A program made the position numbers and the translations under genes. Source: CAJXZP01 sp047610145 (GTDB lineage Bacteria > Bacteroidota > Bacteroidia > Flavobacteriales_G > Salibacteraceae). Taken from it: a stretch of DNA of 11,158 bases. Below the pieces are notes generated by a model. That model searched no databases, was not told where the DNA came from, and worked only from the letters and a program-made list of their open reading frames with translations. Position 1 is the stretch's first letter. Every line of letters begins with the position of its first letter. The DNA is taken from assembly GCA_047610145.1 (NCBI GenBank), contig JBLFZF010000092.1, forward strand, positions 1 through 11,158. The letters are read 5' to 3'. Shown here piece by piece: positions 1 through 6,430 of this stretch.

Positions 1-139
1 GACAGACATCCTATTTTGAAACATCCATAATATAGACCGAAATAGTTTGATTGCTATTTTGACATCTAGTTTTACATACAACACTACCGATTTAAAAAAC
101 AAGCTAAAACTAAAAAACAGAGTTTGCAAGTCTAGCTCT

Positions 140-169
140 AGGTACCTTTTACTTTCACAAAAAGGACCT
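140..169. repeat. Inverted repeat, bulged hairpin
   Basis: AGGT-A-CCTTTT (140-150) pairs with AAAAGG-ACCT (160-169), giving ten base pairs with a single bulged A at 144 and a nine-base loop. It could be the end of an upstream transcript, but no T-run follows the hairpin on either strand, so an intrinsic terminator is only a guess. Confidence 0.4.
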
Positions 170-201
170 TATATCTCGCTGAATCTTTCATACTGTAAAG
201 A

Positions 202-232
202 CTAATGAAGAACCTCATAAGTAGGTCATTAG
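202..232. repeat. Inverted repeat, two-part hairpin
   Basis: CTAATGA (202-208) pairs exactly with TCATTAG (226-232). Inside it CCT (213-215) pairs with AGG (223-225), next to a one-sided four-base bulge (209-212) and around a seven-base loop. Function unknown. It lies about 200 bases before the kinase start, probably ahead of the transcript if the -7 element at 359 is used. Confidence 0.4.
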
Positions 233-337
233 AATAATTCATGCCATCCCAAAGAGTTTGTTTCTTTTTTAGTTATACCCCTTTTTTTAAAACAATTACT
301 TCGGCACATGTAAAAATTACCTCTACTATTAAAACCG

Positions 338-344
338 CCCCCCC
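338..344 (+). repeat. Seven-C homopolymer run
   Basis: Seven consecutive C (after CCG) stand out in very AT-rich intergenic DNA. The run ends 14 bases before the candidate -7 element, where the spacer between the -33 and -7 elements would lie. Slippage here could alter promoter spacing, but one sequence cannot show length variation. Confidence 0.5.
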
Positions 345-358
345 ATAAATTGCTGACC

Positions 359-366
359 TAAATTTG
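359..366 (+). promoter_or_regulatory. Candidate -7 promoter element
   Basis: TAAATTTG matches the Bacteroidota primary-sigma -7 consensus TAnnTTTG at every fixed position and lies 67 bases before the kinase start codon, which would give a leader of roughly 60 bases. There is no TTG or TTTG at the usual -33 distance; that position is occupied by the C-rich run. It is therefore either a weak promoter, an activator-dependent one, or a chance match. Confidence 0.3.
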
Positions 367-433
367 ATCCAATTCCAAAAATTAACCGTAAATTCACCCA
401 GTTAATTTACTTCCTACAACCAACATTTATTAA

Positions 434-3400
434 ATGCGCCAAGCAATTGAAAATAAGGCTGATCGGTATTTTTACACCAATTCAAACCTAATTTCCTTCT
501 TTATTTTTCTCCCGTACTGCCTTCTAGCAGTTCTAATTGCTAAACAAGAAAAATCGTGGCATAAATATGAGTTTGAATCATTCTCTAACTCGGTAGGATA
601 TGAACTCTCTCTCCTAACTTATTCTGAACCATCATCTAATGAACCCCTGAATATTTCATCTCTAATCCAAGAAAAAATAGACGATTATCCATTTGAATAT
701 ATTAATCCGAAAGCAATAAAACTAGATCTAAAATTAAAGCGAGCAGAAGAAATAAAAGTTTCTCCCCGGATAAATTTCATAAAAAAAATTCTTTTCACAA
801 GAAATAAACGCCAGCATACTGCTACTTTACAAGTATATAAAGCCCCTATTCTACTGGATTACCCTATCACACTTTTTTACAGTCTATTTGGTATTATTAT
901 TTGCTACTTACTCTTTATACTTACTAGGAATAGAAAAAAATCATGGTTAAAAATGCAAGGAGCATTGAGTCACTTGAAACGCAAAGAATCCGAATCATTT
1001 AAACATCTAAATATTGCGCAAATTGGAGGCTACACGAAAGAAATTAAAACGGGTACTTGGTTGGGCTCATCCATTTTGAATGAGATCATAGGTTTCACGC
1101 CTAAAGAAAATTTGAAACTTGAGTTAGACCGCTACGTTCATCTCGATCATCAAAAAACAGTAGCGGAATTCTACGCCAACTTAATTTCAAGTAAACAAAA
1201 ATCATTTGAAATCGAATACAAGATTATTCGTCAGGGTACTAAAGTAGATCAATGGGTAAATGATATTGGGGTAATAGAATACGACCATTTAAATAATCCC
1301 TTACGGATCATAGGAGTACTATTTGACATCACAATACAAAAAAAAGAAAAGAAAAGAAACCAGGACAACATAGAACAACTAGAAGAATTGATTAAAGGCG
1401 GCTCTGTTGGTTTATGGAACTGGAACGTCATCACCCAAGAATCTTACTTTTCTTTGATATATAAAAGTCAACTTGGCTACAAAGATCATGAGTTAGCTGC
1501 CAATTATGAAACATGGATAAGTTTAATCCACCCAGATGATTTAGAATCTACTTTAGTTAATCTAAATATTTGTTTGACTAAACCTTACCCACCTTATTCT
1601 AGCGAATTCCGACTTCGACATAAAAACGGTAACTACCGTTGGATATTAGCTAAAGGAAAATTACGCTTCAATAAACTAAACCAACCAGAAGTTATGCTGG
1701 GTTCGCATGTCGATATTACAGATCGGAAAAATGCAGAAAAGAAGGTTGAAAACTCAAACAATTTCAATAAACAAATTTTAAATAACGTAGCCGAAGGTAT
1801 TTATGGCGTAAACACCAAAAACGAGTGTACCTTTATTAACACGGCTGGCGCAAAAATGTTGGGATATGAACCCAAAGAACTACTTCACAAAAACATGTCA
1901 TTAGTTCAAATCAACACTAAAGACAACGAATTAAATTATGATTGGAAAAAATGTACCGTGAGAAAGTCTATTTTAACTGGAAAACCTCAATACAATTCTG
2001 ACGACTCTTATCTAACCAAAAACAACAATACGTTCCCAACTAAATATGACTCTACCCCCTTATTTGAGAATGGTATAGTTACTGGAGCCGTAATTGTTTT
2101 TAAAGATATAACGAGTTGGAAAAGAGAAAAGTTCAGAGTTTCGTTACAGAATGTGATACTACAAACCATTATTTCCAGTAATTCGTTACCAGAAATAATG
2201 GATTTATTATTAAGTTCTATTTCAAAAGAATACCCAAACTCCATTTGTGCTTTCAGTCTTACTAATGAATATAACACCGATTATTATCATCGGAATAACT
2301 TAAACTTTGAACCATCTATTGCCGATTTTTTGAATCCATCTCACACTATTGGCAAAATGGGAACCGCAGAACAGTCACTTAAAACAAAAAAGCAAATTAT
2401 AATACGAGACTATGCGACAAATGAAGAATTCAAAGACTTTTATGCCCTGATAAAAGATTACAGAATTAAATCAAGCTGGACACAACCAATTTTTAATACC
2501 GATCAAAACATCATCGGCACCTTTAGTCTCTACTTTTCCAAAAGCACTAACCCAGACGAAAATGAACTCGCTTTATTATTAACTATTGCTAATTCCATTC
2601 GACTAGCAATTTCGCATGTGAAATCTGAAAACCAAATTACGCAGCTAACCTCTAACATGGAGAGTAAAATTGAAAAAAGAACTCTAGAATTGAATAACAC
2701 CAATAAGTATTTACAGAAAGAGGTTATTGAACGAATTCATGACGAGGATCAAATTAGGCGAGTATATGACTCCTCACCTCATGCTATATTGATAGTAGAT
2801 CAATTTGGAGTCATTCGATTAGCGAATAAGACAACAGAAAAATATTTCAAATACACAGGTAGTGATCTCATAGGCTCCAAAATAGATTTACTATTTCCGG
2901 AAGAGGAAGTTCACAAAATCAGCCAAACTATAAATAAATACTTCAGCACTCCAGACCATAAAATACCTACTGAAAGATCACAATATCAAGCTATTAAACA
3001 AAATAAAAAATCTTTTCATGTAGAAATAGAACTCAATTCGGTACAATTAGATGGCCAAAAAATGGTGCTCACAAATATTATTGATATCACGGAACGTAAA
3101 AAAGCGGAAAACGAGATTAAAAAAGCGCTACTGATTGCAGAACAGGCCAATAAAACAAAGAGTGAATTTCTAGCGAATATGAGCCATGAAATTCGAACTC
3201 CGATGAACGCCATTATTGGTTTCTCTGAGTTACTGAATACAAGTATTTCAAATCCTAAACAAAAATCTCAGTTACAAGCTATTCGTTCAAGCGGAAAAAA
3301 CTTATTGACCTTAATCAACGATATTTTAGATCTTTCAAAGATAGAATCAGGAAAATTTCAAATTAATTATGAAACTATTGACTTTAATAAATTCATCCAC

Positions 3401-4603
3401 GAAATTCAAAATTTATTTTCACTACGTATAAAAGAAGCTCGCCTTAATTACCAGACGGAAATTGACCCTGAAATTCCTCAAAACTTGATGATTGATCAAC
3501 TCAGACTTCGACAAGTTTTATTTAACATTATTGGAAACGCAGTAAAGTTCACAGATAAAGGGAGCATAATTATTAAAATAAAGCTAATCAAAATGAATCC
3601 TGATCATACCGTAAACATATCCATTTCGGTAAAGGATACGGGAATAGGAATTCCAAAAACCGAGCACAAACTGATCTTCGATCAATTCCAACAACAAAAA
3701 GGACCTATTGCCACACGCTATGGAGGAACTGGACTTGGCCTGGCAATATCTAAAAGGTTAGTTGAAATCATGAATGGATCTATTACCCTCAAAAGCAAAT
3801 TTAATGTAGGTTCCGAGTTTACGGTTAATTTAAATAAAATAGGAGTTTCGAATAATGTGCTGTCAAATGTAACTCCTATGTTAACTATTGAAAAAACAGT
3901 CTTATTTAAAGATGCACGAATTTTAATAGTAGACGATGTAGTCAATAATAGAAAGTTACTCACAGATGCGCTGAGTGAAATAACCTATTCCATTACAGAA
4001 GCCGTAAATGGAAAAGAAGCCGTTTCTTTAGCCAAGAAATTGAATCCAGATATTATCCTAATGGATTTAAAAATGCCTGTAATGAATGGAAGAGAGGCCA
4101 TGAAAGCAATTAAGAAAAACCCCATTACACAGCACATTCCTATTATTCTAGTGAGTACTTCTAAAGAAAAACCTGAAAATATTACACCAAATGAGCCTCT
4201 ATTTGATGATTTTATAAGTAAGCCTATTATTATAGCTAATTTAACAGCTACTTTACAAAAATATCTCCAGTTTGAGCTTATTCCTAACCAAAAATACGAA
4301 ACAATACAGGGGCATTTTGAACTTGAATATCATACGCTTAAACTATTGCCAAGTATTCTGATACTCATTGAAGCAGAATTGACTCCAATTTGGAGTACCG
4401 TATCCAAAAATCAACTAATCGAAGAAATTGAGGCTTTTGCACTTTTACTTTTTGATTTTGGAAATAAACATGCATTAAACTCAATTGTAGATCTGGCAAA
4501 TCAATTAAAGCAAGCAACGGAAAATTATGAGATTGAAAAAGTATTGATTTTATTAAAATCCTATCCCAAACATCTAGTTCAGCTTAAAAAGCTGTTAAAA
4601 TAA
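434..4603 (+). CDS. Membrane hybrid histidine kinase, PAS/GAF multi-sensor
   Basis: Inner-membrane sensor kinase of 1389 residues that should autophosphorylate on His and pass the phosphate to its own receiver. Membrane segments lie near residues 19-37 and 144-163, enclosing about 105 extracytoplasmic residues of unrecognised fold. Cytoplasmic order: PAS about 190-303, PAS 316-435, PAS 443-566 (each ending in a DIT-type motif), GAF-like 567-732, coiled coil about 734-772, PAS 775-893, HisKA with H-box SHEIRTP and acceptor His918, HATPase with N-box Asn1031/Asn1035, G1 box DTGIGIP from Asp1068 and G2 box GGTGLGL 1097-1103. The receiver is about 1160-1277 with Asp1167/Asp1168, acceptor Asp1211, Ser1241 and Lys1263. 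A helical tail of about 110 residues follows; it lacks the HxxKG-type motif of an HPt domain. An in-frame TAA lies directly before the ATG, so no earlier start exists, and the first membrane helix argues against a later one. All catalytic residues are present. Signal and target are unknown. It is probably cotranscribed with the receiver-kinase gene 8 bases downstream. Confidence 0.95.
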   Translation: MRQAIENKADRYFYTNSNLISFFIFLPYCLLAVLIAKQEKSWHKYEFESFSNSVGYELSLLTYSEPSSNEPLNISSLIQEKIDDYPFEYINPKAIKLDLKLKRAEEIKVSPRINFIKKILFTRNKRQHTATLQVYKAPILLDYPITLFYSLFGIIICYLLFILTRNRKKSWLKMQGALSHLKRKESESFKHLNIAQIGGYTKEIKTGTWLGSSILNEIIGFTPKENLKLELDRYVHLDHQKTVAEFYANLISSKQKSFEIEYKIIRQGTKVDQWVNDIGVIEYDHLNNPLRIIGVLFDITIQKKEKKRNQDNIEQLEELIKGGSVGLWNWNVITQESYFSLIYKSQLGYKDHELAANYETWISLIHPDDLESTLVNLNICLTKPYPPYSSEFRLRHKNGNYRWILAKGKLRFNKLNQPEVMLGSHVDITDRKNAEKKVENSNNFNKQILNNVAEGIYGVNTKNECTFINTAGAKMLGYEPKELLHKNMSLVQINTKDNELNYDWKKCTVRKSILTGKPQYNSDDSYLTKNNNTFPTKYDSTPLFENGIVTGAVIVFKDITSWKREKFRVSLQNVILQTIISSNSLPEIMDLLLSSISKEYPNSICAFSLTNEYNTDYYHRNNLNFEPSIADFLNPSHTIGKMGTAEQSLKTKKQIIIRDYATNEEFKDFYALIKDYRIKSSWTQPIFNTDQNIIGTFSLYFSKSTNPDENELALLLTIANSIRLAISHVKSENQITQLTSNMESKIEKRTLELNNTNKYLQKEVIERIHDEDQIRRVYDSSPHAILIVDQFGVIRLANKTTEKYFKYTGSDLIGSKIDLLFPEEEVHKISQTINKYFSTPDHKIPTERSQYQAIKQNKKSFHVEIELNSVQLDGQKMVLTNIIDITERKKAENEIKKALLIAEQANKTKSEFLANMSHEIRTPMNAIIGFSELLNTSISNPKQKSQLQAIRSSGKNLLTLINDILDLSKIESGKFQINYETIDFNKFIHEIQNLFSLRIKEARLNYQTEIDPEIPQNLMIDQLRLRQVLFNIIGNAVKFTDKGSIIIKIKLIKMNPDHTVNISISVKDTGIGIPKTEHKLIFDQFQQQKGPIATRYGGTGLGLAISKRLVEIMNGSITLKSKFNVGSEFTVNLNKIGVSNNVLSNVTPMLTIEKTVLFKDARILIVDDVVNNRKLLTDALSEITYSITEAVNGKEAVSLAKKLNPDIILMDLKMPVMNGREAMKAIKKNPITQHIPIILVSTSKEKPENITPNEPLFDDFISKPIIIANLTATLQKYLQFELIPNQKYETIQGHFELEYHTLKLLPSILILIEAELTPIWSTVSKNQLIEEIEAFALLLFDFGNKHALNSIVDLANQLKQATENYEIEKVLILLKSYPKHLVQLKKLLK

Positions 4604-4611
4604 ACACATAT

Positions 4612-5781
4612 ATGTCCACACAAATTCCTCAAATATTGATCATTGATGATCAACCTCAAAACTTACAAGTTTTAGGTAATATGCTGCGAGAAGCGAAATT
4701 TAAAACAGGGTTTTCCACCAATGGAAAGAATGCACTGGAAATCTTGAAAAACAATCACTTTGATTTGATTCTATTAGACATCAACATGCCTGACATGGAT
4801 GGTTTTGAAGTATGCGAAAATATTAGGAAACTGCCTAAAAATATAGATACTCCAATCATATTTCTAACAGCCGCCATCGATGAAAAAAGCATCATAAAAG
4901 CGCTTACTGCTGGCGGGCAAGACTATGTTACCAAGCCGTTTAATTCTCAAGAATTATTAGCCCGAATACACACCCATTTAAAACTACAAGATCAGAAAAT
5001 TCAGTTAGAAAAGTTTAATTCTAACTTAGAAGATATTGTGAAAGAAAAAACAAAAGCCCTTATCCATTCTGCCGCAGCATTAGAGACAGCAAACGAAAAG
5101 CTCCAATTATTAGACACTCTTAAAAATCAATTCATTAGATTAATAAGTCATGAGCTCAGGACACCACTAACTGGAGTAGTTGGATTTACTGAGATTTTGA
5201 GCAAAGACTTGGAAGATACCGAATATGAGGAAAAAATGCTCCTATTAATATCCTCTGTAAAACGATTAGAAAAAACCACTATCAAGACTCTTCTCATCAC
5301 TGAGCTAGAAGCAGACGAATATAACTACCAACCAAAGTTCCTTCATTTAGACTCTTTACTGAAAAAGGAATTAGCCTCTTTACAGAATTCAATCGCGGAA
5401 AACAAACTTGAAATCGTAAATAATATACATTCAAAGACCATGATCAATGCCGATCAAGAACTGATCGCATTTGCGTTTAATGCCATTCTTGAAAATGCCG
5501 TGGAACATTCTAATTTAGGAGGAGTAATTACGCTAAATATTGAGTTACAAAATAAAAACACAATTATTCGTATCGAAAATACCGGGAACGGCTTCAGTAA
5601 ACAAGTTTTGTCCTCGCCATTAATCTACTTCCAACCCAATGTGAAATTTCAAAACAATAAAATGGGACTTGGATTAATTATCACAGAGTTGATCACAAAA
5701 AGACATCAAGGCTCTTTAGTCATTTCAAATAAGAACAAAACGGCATGTGTAGAAATCATCCTTCCCAATATTGATAATTAA
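4612..5781 (+). CDS. Receiver-histidine kinase fusion protein
   Basis: Soluble 389-residue protein with no membrane segment. The N-terminal receiver (about 5-123) has Asp12/Asp13, acceptor Asp56 in LLDINMP, Thr86 and Lys108 in TKPF. A coiled-coil linker (about 125-168) leads to HisKA with H-box SHELRTP 179-185 and acceptor His180, then a HATPase domain (about 251-388). The N-box is good (Asn290, Asn295). The G1 box reads NTGNG, with Asn323 where Asp is usual, and the G2 box reads KMGLGL (350-355), with Lys in place of the first Gly. An Asn at the G1 position occurs in some working kinases, so activity is likely but not certain. It starts 8 bases after the hybrid kinase stop, pointing to one transcript. 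Its receiver is a natural candidate to accept phosphate from that kinase, or to gate its own kinase half; this is inference. There is no DNA-binding or enzymatic output domain. Confidence 0.93.
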   Translation: MSTQIPQILIIDDQPQNLQVLGNMLREAKFKTGFSTNGKNALEILKNNHFDLILLDINMPDMDGFEVCENIRKLPKNIDTPIIFLTAAIDEKSIIKALTAGGQDYVTKPFNSQELLARIHTHLKLQDQKIQLEKFNSNLEDIVKEKTKALIHSAAALETANEKLQLLDTLKNQFIRLISHELRTPLTGVVGFTEILSKDLEDTEYEEKMLLLISSVKRLEKTTIKTLLITELEADEYNYQPKFLHLDSLLKKELASLQNSIAENKLEIVNNIHSKTMINADQELIAFAFNAILENAVEHSNLGGVITLNIELQNKNTIIRIENTGNGFSKQVLSSPLIYFQPNVKFQNNKMGLGLIITELITKRHQGSLVISNKNKTACVEIILPNIDN

Positions 5782-5894
5782 AGAATTAAACACTTAAAAA
5801 ATAGGGTGAAAACTGACACAAAACAAATCTTAAAAGTATTTACTTCATTTAGCACCCGAAAAAGAGATATTTGACTTTTTACTGATAGTTTTTG

Positions 5895-5910
5895 ATTGTA
5901 TTTTTACAAT
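5895..5910. repeat. Six-base-pair inverted repeat, T4 loop
   Basis: ATTGTA and TACAAT form a perfect hairpin or dyad around TTTT, 34 bases before the ATG at 5944. It could be an operator half-site pair or a weak hairpin, but it is short and AT-only apart from one pair, so chance is plausible. Confidence 0.35.
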
Positions 5911-5931
5911 GCTCTTCACTTTTAACGGATA

Positions 5932-5976
5932 TTTTCGAGAAATATGGGTAAAGACATTAATAATAATTCTCGAAAA
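5932..5976. repeat. Ten-base-pair perfect inverted repeat
   Basis: TTTTCGAGAA (5932-5941) pairs with TTCTCGAAAA (5967-5976) without mismatch across a 25-base loop. The ATG of the doubtful open frame (5944) sits in the loop. If this RNA folds, the stem would surround the start codon, which fits either translational control or a structured RNA mistaken for a gene. Confidence 0.5.
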
Positions 5977-6288
5977 ATTCTCAAACTAGCTTTAGTTGGC
6001 ACTAAATCTCAATTATCCATTAATCGAAGGGGGCCTCTTGAAAAACAGTTGCGCCCCTTTCTACAAAACCTAGCTTTTGTAAAAAAAGGATTAAACACAC
6101 CAAATAATTTTAAGAGTGCTAGAACTCAAAAAGCCTGTTTGGATTACACTTATTCTACCTCCTATCTTAAAAAAATGTCTATTTACATTCCCTTTTTACA
6201 ATTAGAAAACACAAAAAAAATACTTAGTTCAATCAATAGACGGTCAATATGCTGTATCTTCTTACCCTTAAGTATTCACCGTAACTGA
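5944..6288 (+). CDS. Doubtful hypothetical protein, 114 residues
   Basis: An open frame from ATG to TGA whose product I do not recognise. It is rich in Lys, Asn, Ser and Leu, with no clear domain, signal peptide or membrane segment; the C-terminal end contains a short hydrophobic Cys-Cys patch. For it: 114 codons without a stop is longer than expected by chance in such AT-rich DNA. Against it: no recognisable family, unremarkable composition, and three inverted repeats lying within or around its first 46 codons, including a GC-rich stem. It could be a small orphan gene, the remnant of a decayed gene, or an accidental frame over a structured RNA. Confidence 0.25.
   Translation: MGKDINNNSRKILKLALVGTKSQLSINRRGPLEKQLRPFLQNLAFVKKGLNTPNNFKSARTQKACLDYTYSTSYLKKMSIYIPFLQLENTKKILSSINRRSICCIFLPLSIHRN
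6026..6061. repeat. GC-rich stem of nine base pairs
   Basis: GAAGGGGGC (6026-6034) pairs with GCCCCTTTC (6053-6061), with one G-T wobble, across an 18-base loop. The G/C runs are unusual for this AT-rich region. No T-run follows on the plus strand, so it does not look like an intrinsic terminator. Confidence 0.45.
6062..6081. repeat. Seven-base-pair inverted repeat
   Basis: TACAAAA (6062-6068) pairs with TTTTGTA (6075-6081) around CCTAGC. It starts on the base after the preceding GC-rich stem, so the two would stack as tandem hairpins in a transcript. An A-run follows on the plus strand, which argues against a plus-strand terminator. Confidence 0.4.
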
Positions 6289-6319
6289 GAAAATTCAAAA
6301 CAATGAGGCTATCAGTTAC
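6281..6319. repeat. Eight-base-pair inverted repeat
   Basis: GTAACTGA (6281-6288) pairs with TCAGTTAC (6312-6319) across a 23-base loop. The left arm covers the last codons and TGA stop of the doubtful open frame. No T-run follows. It may close a structured region or be a chance match. Confidence 0.35.
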
Positions 6320-6430
6320 TCAGGATGACTTTTGATCTAATTATTTTACCTAATTCTAAAAAAACATCGATACGACTTCACTTTTATCTAATACACGCCT
6401 AACGACTGCAAATTAATATCAAATCATAAA

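Larger units (their letters stand above)
1..433. other. Gene-free leading region
   Basis: No convincing coding frame is seen on either strand in this AT-rich stretch. It holds two hairpin-capable inverted repeats (140-169 and 202-232), a seven-C run (338-344) and a perfect match to the Bacteroidota -7 promoter element (359-366). The left part may be the 3' untranslated end of a gene outside the window, and the right part the promoter and leader of the hybrid kinase gene. No tRNA or rRNA signature was seen. Confidence 0.6.
5782..6430. other. Long spacer with clustered inverted repeats
   Basis: This 649-base gap between two signalling genes holds one doubtful open frame (5944-6288) and several inverted repeats: 5895-5910, 5932-5976, 6026-6061, 6062-6081, 6281-6319, and a long-range seven-base pair between 6220-6226 and 6269-6275. 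No tRNA, tmRNA or RNase P signature was recognised. It may hold a structured RNA, a decayed gene or only AT-rich sequence. Clear promoter elements with both boxes at the right spacing were not found. Confidence 0.4.

Noticed and set aside
2008..2277. Minus-strand 89-codon open frame, and similar ones at 1249-1434, 3016-3213, 3718-3963 and 6802-6987
   Set aside because: All are antisense to clear PAS, GAF or kinase coding sequence and have no recognisable features.
5870..5894. TTTG (5870-5873) and TAGTTTTTG (5886-5894) as a promoter ahead of 5944
   Set aside because: The spacer is only 12 bases and the downstream box carries an extra T relative to TAnnTTTG.
5982..6003. Segment resembling a tRNA D-arm (TAGC, then AGTTGG)
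   Set aside because: No matching D-stem partner, anticodon arm or T-arm follows.
6331..6358. TTTG (6331-6334) and TAATTCTA (6351-6358) as a promoter for the PAS-only gene
   Set aside because: The second box misses two fixed positions of the -7 consensus and the spacer of 16 is short; too weak to list.
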